From Arthrobacter sp. Bi83 (GTDB lineage: Bacteria; Actinomycetota; Actinomycetes; Actinomycetales; Micrococcaceae), in contig NZ_CAKKLY010000027.1 in assembly GCF_918698095.1 (NCBI RefSeq), positions 1 through 64,000 on the forward strand: a stretch of DNA of 64,000 nt. The letters run 5' to 3'. The position numbers and the translations under genes are program-made. A model generated the notes under the pieces. The model saw only the letters and a program-made list of their open reading frames with translations. It ran no database searches and had not been told where the DNA came from. Shown piece after piece: positions 19,574-26,388 of this stretch (positions within the stretch are counted from its first letter, which is position 1; each line of letters opens with the position of its first letter).

Positions 19574-19611
19574 CGCAGGGCCCGGCAGCGGGGAGCGTGC
19601 CGGGCCCTGCG
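19574..19611. terminator. Bidirectional terminator-like hairpin
   Basis: A perfect 14-bp stem (19574-19587 with 19598-19611, core CAGGGCCCGGCA / TGCCGGGCCCTG) with a 10-base loop. It sits between the convergent LacI and GH43 genes. No T-run, as is common in high-GC actinobacteria. The preceding ~70 bases contain GCGTTGACGC twice. Confidence 0.65.
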
Positions 19612-19655
19612 GTGGAACCACCACATCACCAGTGATTCGTACCCTTACCGTGCGG

Positions 19656-21113
19656 TCAGGAGTCCAGAAGGAAAGTTGCGGCGGCCCTGTCGTTCTTGCC
19701 GACTTTGGCTACGGTCAGGACGCCTTGCCGGAGCAACAGATACGAACCGGGCAGGTCGACCGACTCGAATGAGGCTCCTGCCGGATCTGAAAGGCCACCC
19801 CGCCGGATGAACGCCGACGACGACCCCGCGGTGGAAGCGATCGCCACCGTTGAGCCCTGGATCCGAAGATAACGCCCCTTGGCCAGGACGGGTTCGATGA
19901 CGACGGAGTTTTTCTTGGCGTAGCCGGGAGCAATCCGGAACTGGGACGCTCCCAGCGTCGGTGCCGACGAGGCGGTGACGGTTGTTCCGTCATGGACCAG
20001 GTAGGCGCCCGGGGCCGATGCGGGTTCCATTCTGACGGGCAGTTCGCCGTCCCCGACGGGGACGCCGAAATCGGGCGTTCCATCTGCGTTCCAGTACAGT
20101 CGCTGAACACGTGCATGCCTGTTGGGGTCAAAGAGCGGGTTGCCGATCGGGTCGCGGTAGGACCTGGCGTGGTAAACGAGAACGTCATTGCCTGCTTCAT
20201 CCACCGTGAAGGAGTTATGACCGGGCCCGTACTGCTTTGACCCGTCGGACGTAGCCAGAACCGGCGTCGGGGCCTTGGTCCAGGAGGCCGCGTTAAGCAG
20301 ATCGGCGTCTTCATTCGCCGTCAGCAGGCCTATGCAGTAGTTGGCGTCCGTCGCACTGGCGGAGAAGGTGACGAAGATGCGGCCGTTCCGTTTGATCACG
20401 GCGGGCCCTTCGTTCACCTTGTATCCCCGGGTTTCCCAGGCCAGGGTTGGCACTGCGATGCGGATCGGAGCGCTGGAGAGAGTGGACGGTGATGACATGG
20501 AAGCGATGAAGAGGCTCGAATTCACGCCGGTGTCGCTTTGGGCCCAGATCAGGTACCGCGTGCCGGCGTGCTCGAACGTGGTGGCGTCCAGTGAGAAAGA
20601 GTCGGCGTGCGTGTACACCCGGACTGGCGGCTCCCACACCGCAGTGGTCGGGTCCGCGGCGGCGGTAGATATCACGTAGATCCGCACCCGGAAAACGTCG
20701 TCGCTGTCGCCGGCGGCGAAGTAAATGTGCCATTTCCCGTCAAAGTGATGCAGCTCCGGTGCCCAGATGTAGCCTCCCATTGTCCCGGTGACAGGCCGTG
20801 TCCAGACCACAGCTTCCGGGGAGCCGCCCAGTCCTGAGATGGAGGATGAAGAGCGGAGGACGATCCGGTCGTATTCGGGCACAGAGCCGGTGAAGTAGTA
20901 CTTGCCATCCGTGTGCTTCATGAGCCACGGGTCCGCCCGTTGCGGAACGATGGGGTTGATGACCGGTGCTGAACCGGCGGGGGCGGCAGCCGCGGCTGGT
21001 GCAGTCACCAGAGCGCCGGCGCCGGCGCCGGCGAGCAGCACAGCGGCAGCTGTGGCAGTCCCGGTGCCGAGGAACGAGCGGCGTGAAAACTGCGTGTTGA
21101 TGGGAACATTCAT
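19656..21113 (-). CDS. Secreted GH43 arabinosidase with C-terminal AbfB-like domain
   Basis: 485 residues. A Tat-type signal (SRRSFLG at 10-16, then a hydrophobic Ala-rich stretch to about 45) predicts folded export. The GH43 beta-propeller has its three acids: Asp61 in RADPW, Asp176 in SLDATTF, Glu235 in NEGPAVI; the substrate loop IWAPELHHFDGKWHIYFAAG is typical of arabinanase/arabinofuranosidase members. The last ~150 residues resemble an arabinose-binding (AbfB, CBM42-like) domain. It lies 170 bases downstream of the importer permeases on the same strand, so it may be the last gene of that operon. It probably releases L-arabinose or short arabinans outside the cell. Confidence 0.88.
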   Translation of the reverse strand: MNVPINTQFSRRSFLGTGTATAAAVLLAGAGAGALVTAPAAAAAPAGSAPVINPIVPQRADPWLMKHTDGKYYFTGSVPEYDRIVLRSSSSISGLGGSPEAVVWTRPVTGTMGGYIWAPELHHFDGKWHIYFAAGDSDDVFRVRIYVISTAAADPTTAVWEPPVRVYTHADSFSLDATTFEHAGTRYLIWAQSDTGVNSSLFIASMSSPSTLSSAPIRIAVPTLAWETRGYKVNEGPAVIKRNGRIFVTFSASATDANYCIGLLTANEDADLLNAASWTKAPTPVLATSDGSKQYGPGHNSFTVDEAGNDVLVYHARSYRDPIGNPLFDPNRHARVQRLYWNADGTPDFGVPVGDGELPVRMEPASAPGAYLVHDGTTVTASSAPTLGASQFRIAPGYAKKNSVVIEPVLAKGRYLRIQGSTVAIASTAGSSSAFIRRGGLSDPAGASFESVDLPGSYLLLRQGVLTVAKVGKNDRAAATFLLDS

Positions 21114-21283
21114 GCTGAAGGCATCCTTCCTGGGTCCCCTTCGCAGCGTGCGGGCGGCAGCACTAATCGGCAGCCCGCGCGGCGCAGCAGCGAAGGGGTG
21201 AAATGGTTATGGAGCTGATGAATTGGTGTGTGAACAAATCCGGACAGCCACGGAGGGCTGGAAATGGCGTGGGACTGCCGCAG

Positions 21284-22297
21284 TTAGGCTCTTCTGGCGA
21301 ATAGCCGCTGGAGCAGGATGAAGACGAGGAGCAGGCCTCCGATGACGATCTTGGTCCACCAGGAACTGAGGGTTCCGTCGTAGGCGATGAAGGTCTGGAC
21401 AATTCCGAGTACGAGCACGCCCACCACAGATCCCAGGACGTAGCCGGTTCCGCCGGTCAGCAGGGTGCCGCCGATGACAACTGCGGCGATGGCGTCGAGT
21501 TCCATGCCCTGGGCTGCGAGGCTGTAGCCGGAGAGGCTGTAGAAGGAGAACAGGATTCCGGCGATGGCGGAGCAGAGGCCGCTGAGTGCGTAGACCAGGA
21601 TTTTGGTCCTTGTGACCGCCAGTCCCATGAGCATCGCGGAGTGTTCGTTGCCCCCGATCGCATACACGGTCCGCCCGAAGCGGGTGTGGTGCAGGACGAA
21701 GAAGGCTATGGCCACAATCGCGAGGGCGAGGAGAACGCCGGGGGAGACGAAGAGGTCCCCCGGAAGCGGGATCTGGGCCTGGGCCATGTTCGTGAAGAAT
21801 TCATCCGTGACCGGGATCGAGTCGAGGCTGATGACGTAGCAGAGGCCACGGGCGAGAAACATGCCGGCCAAGGTGACGATGAAGGGCTGGATGTCGAAGT
21901 ATTGGATGATCAGCCCCATCAGCAGGCCCAGCCCGCCGCCGATAAGAAGCACCAGGATGATGACGGCGGCCGGATTCCAGCCGTGCTGGAGGAGGGTGGC
22001 GCTGACCATCATCGACAGTGCGACGACGGCTCCGACGGAGAGGTCGATGCCGCCGGTCAGGATCACGAACGTCATGCCGACGGCGAGCACGATCAGGAAG
22101 GTGTTGTCGATGAAGAGGTTTAGGAACACCTGGCCGGAGAGGAAGCTCGGGTACATCCCGGCGCCCACGGCGAACATGGCGATGAAGAGCCCGAGTGTTG
22201 CAAGGGTGGGCGCATAGCGGGCTCCTCCGCGAATGCGGCTGCGGGCGGGGGAGGGCTTCTTGACTGTCGGTGGCGTCAGCGTGGACAGGGGTGACAT
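21284..22297 (-). CDS. Sugar ABC transporter permease, YjfF-like
   Basis: 337 residues with about nine to ten membrane helices. Sequence features (AVGMTFVILTGGIDLSVGAVVAL; GRTVYAIGGNEHSAMLMGLAV) match the YjfF permease of the YtfQRT-YjfF furanose importer of enterobacteria. It forms the channel with the YtfT-like partner. The start overlaps the ytfT-like stop by one base (TGATG). In an arabinan-degrading locus the transported furanose is more likely L-arabinofuranose or an arabino-oligosaccharide than galactofuranose, which is inference. Confidence 0.92.
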   Translation of the reverse strand: MSPLSTLTPPTVKKPSPARSRIRGGARYAPTLATLGLFIAMFAVGAGMYPSFLSGQVFLNLFIDNTFLIVLAVGMTFVILTGGIDLSVGAVVALSMMVSATLLQHGWNPAAVIILVLLIGGGLGLLMGLIIQYFDIQPFIVTLAGMFLARGLCYVISLDSIPVTDEFFTNMAQAQIPLPGDLFVSPGVLLALAIVAIAFFVLHHTRFGRTVYAIGGNEHSAMLMGLAVTRTKILVYALSGLCSAIAGILFSFYSLSGYSLAAQGMELDAIAAVVIGGTLLTGGTGYVLGSVVGVLVLGIVQTFIAYDGTLSSWWTKIVIGGLLLVFILLQRLFARRA

Positions 22298-23358
22298 CAG
22301 ACGGCGACCTTTTCCTTAGAGCCGAGTTCCTTCGAGTCGGGTTTCTTTGAGCCGGGCTTGGGGCCGGCTTTGAGGTTCCTGAGCAGGTTCCGTGCCTTTG
22401 GTGCCTGCAGCAGGCATACGGTGATGACGACGAGGGCTTTGAAGACCAGCGTCACTTCCGGCGGGATACCGAGGGTGTAAACGGTGGTGGTGAGGGTCTG
22501 GATGATGAAGGCTCCGACGACGGTTCCCACCAGCGTGTACCGGCCGCCGGCGAGTGAGGTGCCGCCGATGACCACGGCGAGGATGGCGTCCATTTCGATG
22601 TAGAGTCCGGCGTTGTTCGCGTCGGCGGCGGTGACGTTGGAGCTGATCATCAGGCCGGCGATTGCGGCGCAGGCGGCGCTGAAGACATAGACGATCCAGA
22701 TGATGTTCCGTGCGCGGATACCGGCGAGCCGGCTGGCGACGGGATTGATGCCGACGGCTTCGATGAGGGTTCCCAGGGCCGTGCGCCGGGTGAGGACGGC
22801 GGCGAGCACAAAGACGGCGGCGGTGATCAGGATGGAGATCGGAAGGGTGAGGAGGTATCCGGCGCCGATGGACTTGTAGGAGTCGTTGGAGACGGAGATG
22901 ATCTGGCCGCCGGTGATGAGCTGGGCGATGCCGCGTCCGGCGGTCATGAGGACCAGGGTTGCGATGATGGGCTGCACACCGATGGTGGAGACCAAGAAGC
23001 CGTTCCAGACCCCCAGTAGGAGCCCGGCGATTACTGCGATGAGAACGGCCGTGGCGGCCGTGACGGGAGAGGCCGGTTCCGGGGAGGCTACGATGTAGGC
23101 ACAGGATGCTGCGCCGGCGATCGCCACGACGGCGCCGACCGAGAGGTCGATGCCCCGGGTGGCGATGACCAGGGTCATGCCAAGGGCGATAAGGATAGTG
23201 GGAGCGCCGTTGCGCATGATGTCGATGATGCTGCCGTAGAGGTGGCCGTCCTGCATTCTCAGGCTCAGGAAGTCCGGCCGGAAGATCTGGTTCAGCAGCA
23301 GTAGCAGGGTGAGGGCGATGACCGGCCAGGCAATGCGGTTTTTCATAAGGGATTTCAT
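22297..23358 (-). CDS. Sugar ABC transporter permease, YtfT-like
   Basis: 353 residues, CUT2-type permease with LGMTLVIATRGIDLSVGAVVAI and the later ALGTLIEAVGINPVASRLAGI. Start ATG 23358 has GGAGG upstream and overlaps the ATPase stop by four bases (ATGA). The C-terminal ~25 residues are Lys/Gly/Ser-rich with short near-repeats (KPGSKKPDSKELGSKE) and probably a cytoplasmic tail. It is one half of the membrane channel with the YjfF-like protein. Confidence 0.92.
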   Translation of the reverse strand: MKSLMKNRIAWPVIALTLLLLLNQIFRPDFLSLRMQDGHLYGSIIDIMRNGAPTILIALGMTLVIATRGIDLSVGAVVAIAGAASCAYIVASPEPASPVTAATAVLIAVIAGLLLGVWNGFLVSTIGVQPIIATLVLMTAGRGIAQLITGGQIISVSNDSYKSIGAGYLLTLPISILITAAVFVLAAVLTRRTALGTLIEAVGINPVASRLAGIRARNIIWIVYVFSAACAAIAGLMISSNVTAADANNAGLYIEMDAILAVVIGGTSLAGGRYTLVGTVVGAFIIQTLTTTVYTLGIPPEVTLVFKALVVITVCLLQAPKARNLLRNLKAGPKPGSKKPDSKELGSKEKVAV

Positions 23359-24881
23359 TGGGCACCTCCGGCGATGACCGTCATGACGTCTTCCACGGAG
23401 ACGTCGTCATTCTTGATTTCGGCGACCATCGCCCTGTCCTTGATGACCGCGATGCGGTCACTGAGGCGAAGTACTTCTTCCAGTTCCGAGGAGATGAAGA
23501 GGATGGACATCCCCTCGTCCGCGAGCTTGTTGACCAGTTTCTGGATCTGGGTTTTCGCGCCGATGTCGATTCCCCTGGTCGGTTCATCGAGGATCAGCAG
23601 TTCGGGGGAGGTGACCAGCCAGCGTGCGAGGAGAACTTTTTGCTGGTTTCCGCCGCTGAGGTTGCGGATCAGCGCATCGGGGTTCGCGGGGCGGATGTCC
23701 AGGGTTGCGATGTATTCGGCTACCAGTTCATCCTGGACACGGCGGGGGATGCGGCGGGCCCAGCCTTTGCTGGCCTGCATGGCGAGCACCAGGTTGTCGC
23801 GCACGGACAGGTCTCCGATGAGGCCTTCCTCTTTGCGGTCCTCGGAGCAGAACCCGATGCGCTTGTCGATGGCGGTGCGGGGGGAGCGCAGTTTCTGGCT
23901 GTCTCCCTTGATCTTGAGAGAGCCTTCATCGGCCCTGTCGGCGCCGAAGATGAGCCGGGCAATCTCCGTCCTGCCCGCTCCGAGCAGACCCGCGAGCCCG
24001 ACGACTTCACCGGGGTAGATGGATAGGTCGACGTTGGAGACCGATCCTTTCCGGCCCAGACCGCTGGTCTCAAGGAAGGGTGGCAGCCCGGCAGCTGAAC
24101 CGGCCCGCGTCCGGGCCGGGGCGTGGTCCAGTTCGGCGAGGGCTTCCATGTCCTTGCCGATCATCCTGGAGATGAGTTCCATCCGGGAGAGGTCGCGGGT
24201 CATGTACTCGCCCACGAGTTTGCCGTTGCGGAGCACGGTCATGCGGTCGGAGATCTCGTAGACCTGCTCGAGGAAGTGGGAGACGAACAGGATGGCCACT
24301 CCGCGGTCACGGAGGTCCCGGATGACACGGAAAAGCTGGTTGACCTCATCGGCATCGAGGCTCGATGTTGGTTCATCCAGGATGAGGACCTTGGCGTTGA
24401 TCTCCACGGACCTGGCAATGGCGATGAGCTGCTGGACCGCTATCGAGTGGGAGGACAACAGGGATCCGGGGTCAACATGGCCCAGATGCAGCTCTGCGAG
24501 GACCTCCCTGGTCCGGGAACGGACGCCCTTCCAGTCGATGGTGCCGCGGCGGCGCGGCTCCCGTCCGAGCAGCACGTTTTCTTCAACCGTCAGGTTGGTG
24601 CACAGATTGACTTCCTGGTAGACGGTGCTGATGCCGGCCGCCTGGGATTCGGCGGGAGTCGAGAACTGCTGGGGCGCGCCAAGCACCGTTATCGTGCCGG
24701 AATCAATGGTGTACACGCCGGTCAAGGCCTTGATCAGGGTGGACTTGCCTGCACCGTTCTCTCCCATGAGGGCGTGCACTTCACCCTGGAACAGGCGGAA
24801 GTCGACTCCGTCGAGCGCCTTAACTCCTGGAAATCCAATAGCTATGTCGGTCATCTCGACGACCGGAACGATTTCGTTCAT
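23355..24881 (-). CDS. Sugar ABC transporter ATPase with two ATP-binding domains, YtfR-like
   Basis: 508 residues, the fused double-ABC form of CUT2 systems. Domain 1: Walker A GENGAGKST, degenerate signature LSSHSIAVQQLIAIARS, Walker B VLILDEPTSSLD. Domain 2: degenerate P-loop GLLGAGRTEIARLIFG, signature LSGGNQQKVLLARW, Walker B LLILDEPTRGIDIG. One canonical and one degenerate half is normal for the family. It energises furanose import. Separated from the binding-protein gene by a strong hairpin. Confidence 0.95.
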   Translation of the reverse strand: MNEIVPVVEMTDIAIGFPGVKALDGVDFRLFQGEVHALMGENGAGKSTLIKALTGVYTIDSGTITVLGAPQQFSTPAESQAAGISTVYQEVNLCTNLTVEENVLLGREPRRRGTIDWKGVRSRTREVLAELHLGHVDPGSLLSSHSIAVQQLIAIARSVEINAKVLILDEPTSSLDADEVNQLFRVIRDLRDRGVAILFVSHFLEQVYEISDRMTVLRNGKLVGEYMTRDLSRMELISRMIGKDMEALAELDHAPARTRAGSAAGLPPFLETSGLGRKGSVSNVDLSIYPGEVVGLAGLLGAGRTEIARLIFGADRADEGSLKIKGDSQKLRSPRTAIDKRIGFCSEDRKEEGLIGDLSVRDNLVLAMQASKGWARRIPRRVQDELVAEYIATLDIRPANPDALIRNLSGGNQQKVLLARWLVTSPELLILDEPTRGIDIGAKTQIQKLVNKLADEGMSILFISSELEEVLRLSDRIAVIKDRAMVAEIKNDDVSVEDVMTVIAGGAQ

Positions 24882-24923
24882 CCTCGCATCTTTTCTGTGC
24901 TAGTTCTGCCGAGCGGCGGGCTG

Positions 24924-24955
24924 CCGTGCGGCGGCGGTGATCCGCCGCCGCACGG
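24924..24955 (-). terminator. Perfect 14-bp intercistronic hairpin, binding protein / ATPase
   Basis: CCGTGCGGCGGCGG (24924-24937) and CCGCCGCCGCACGG (24942-24955) with a four-base loop, in the 94-base gap after the substrate-binding protein gene. No U-tract. Probably a partial terminator or stability element that lets the binding protein be made in excess. Confidence 0.7.
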
Positions 24956-24975
24956 TCGTTCAGGGGTGCCCGGAC

Positions 24976-25950
24976 TTAGTAAGGGCGGCTGGCGAGAACC
25001 TGCTTCGCCTGCTCCTGGGTGAAGGTCGTTTCCTTGGTCACGACACGCTCCGGAACGCTCTCACCGGCGACAACCTTCTTCGCCAGATCCATGAGCTGGT
25101 CACCGAGCATCGGGCTGCATTCGACGATGTAGTTGATCTTGCCGTTGCTCAGGGCCGTCATGCCGTCCTTCACCGCGTCAATGGTGATGATCTTGATGTC
25201 CTTGCCCGGGACCTTGCCGGCTGCTTCGATGGCTTCGATGGCGCCTAGGCCCTCATCGTCGTTATGGGCGAAGACAACATCGATCTTCGGGTTGTTCTTC
25301 AGGAAGGCCTCCATGACCTGCTTGCCGCCGCTGCGGGTGAAGTCCCCGCTCTGGGAGGCAATGATCTTGAGCTTCGGGTCAGCCTGGATGGCATCGGCGA
25401 AACCCTTCTTCCGGTCATTGGCCGGCGCGGATCCGGTCGTGCCCTGGATTTCGACGATGTTCACGGCGCCGGAGGCGGACTTGGAATCGTTGACGAGCCA
25501 GTCTCCGGCCTTCTTGCCCTCTTCGACGAAATCAGAACCGATGAACGTCTTGTACAGGGACTTATCGGACGAATCCACCGCGCGGTCGGTGAGAATTACG
25601 GGGATTTTCGCGGTCTTGGCTTCCTTCAGCACGGTATCCCACCCCGACTCCACTACGGGGGAGAAGGCGATGACGCTGACCTTCTGCTGAATGTAGGAGC
25701 GGATCGCCTTGATCTGGTTCTCCTGCTTCTGCTGCGCGTCGGAGAACTTCAGGTCGATCCCGGCCGTCTTGGCGGACTCCTGAACAGACTTGGTGTTGGC
25801 CGTACGCCAGCCGCTTTCGGCACCGACCTGGGCAAAACCCATGGTGACCTTGTCACTGCCCGCGTTGCCGGCAGCACTGCCGGTTCCGCCGCAGGCGGTC
25901 AGGGTAAGCATCGATGCGGCGGCAACCGCAATAAGGGACTTCTTAAACAC
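24976..25950 (-). CDS. Sugar ABC transporter substrate-binding lipoprotein, YtfQ-like
   Basis: 324 residues from GTG 25950 (GGAGGAT upstream). Lipoprotein signal with lipobox LTAC, Cys about 20. The mature protein follows the galactofuranose-binding YtfQ closely: GFAQVGAESGWR, SDAQQKQENQIKAIRSY, SPVVESGWDTVLKEAK, ASQSGDFTRSGGKQVMEAFL, VFAHNDDEGLGAIEAIE. These binding-site segments are known to bind furanose forms of sugars. First gene of the importer operon, transcribed from a promoter carrying a LacI-type operator (26042-26055). Confidence 0.95.
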   Translation of the reverse strand: MFKKSLIAVAAASMLTLTACGGTGSAAGNAGSDKVTMGFAQVGAESGWRTANTKSVQESAKTAGIDLKFSDAQQKQENQIKAIRSYIQQKVSVIAFSPVVESGWDTVLKEAKTAKIPVILTDRAVDSSDKSLYKTFIGSDFVEEGKKAGDWLVNDSKSASGAVNIVEIQGTTGSAPANDRKKGFADAIQADPKLKIIASQSGDFTRSGGKQVMEAFLKNNPKIDVVFAHNDDEGLGAIEAIEAAGKVPGKDIKIITIDAVKDGMTALSNGKINYIVECSPMLGDQLMDLAKKVVAGESVPERVVTKETTFTQEQAKQVLASRPY

Positions 25951-26039
25951 AACATCCTCCCGGAAGCGTTAGTTACATGCAGGCGGGAGAATCTCGAACA
26001 CCGCCATTGCTGCAAGTGAGCCGATGAGCTCTGCGACTC

Positions 26040-26069
26040 ATTGTGAACGCTAACAAAGAATGCCGTCAA
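26040..26069 (-). promoter_or_regulatory. Importer promoter with embedded LacI-type operator
   Basis: On the minus strand: -35 TTGACG (26069-26064), 18 bases, -10 CACAAT (26045-26040). The operator at 26055-26042 reads TGTTAGCGTTCACA on the minus strand and overlaps the -10. The identical 14-mer lies at 32045-32058 ahead of araB with the same layout, a strong internal confirmation. Confidence 0.75.
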
Positions 26070-26243
26070 GTAGTCCGGGTCACAATTCGGTGACTTGGCT
26101 GCCTCCTCGGCCGGCCGCGCGTCCGGTGGGGGACGAGGGTGAATCCCGGGAGGGGTCCGGGGGGCAGTTCATCCGACAGCAATACTTGTCAAGCCTCTTT
26201 ACAACCCCGCGAAGATGTCCAATACTTTTCCCGACGCGCATTT

Positions 26244-26257
26244 TGTTAGCGTTAACA
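26244..26257. promoter_or_regulatory. LacI-type operator upstream of the GH51 gene
   Basis: TGTTAGCGTTAACA differs from the 26042 and 32045 sites at one base (A for C in the right half), which makes the outer part more symmetric. It lies 132 bases before the chosen ATG. No good -35/-10 pair is visible around it. Confidence 0.7.
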
Positions 26258-26388
26258 GCTTCTGTCACCCATTCACCGGCGGCCACGCCCGAGGGCGGTA
26301 TTGCACCCTGCAACCGTCGGCGGCCGCCCCGCCTGAGCTGCGCCGGCTAGCCGGCGGACCGTTCAATGGAGAAAGGCCATCTCTTCCC

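Larger units (their letters stand above)
25951..26388. other. Divergent control region of the importer operon and GH51 gene
   Basis: 438 bases without a gene. It holds the importer promoter and operator (26040-26069) and a second operator (26244-26257) ahead of the arabinofuranosidase. The open frame of the latter extends back to 26215, but that part is not signal-peptide-like and includes the operator. Confidence 0.6.

Noticed and set aside
25958..25975. AAGCGTTAGTTAC as a fifth arabinose operator
   Set aside because: Only one half matches and in the wrong phase; it lies just upstream of the ribosome site.
26215..26388. 58-residue extension of the GH51 protein
   Set aside because: It contains the operator, and a proper signal peptide with ribosome site starts at 26389.
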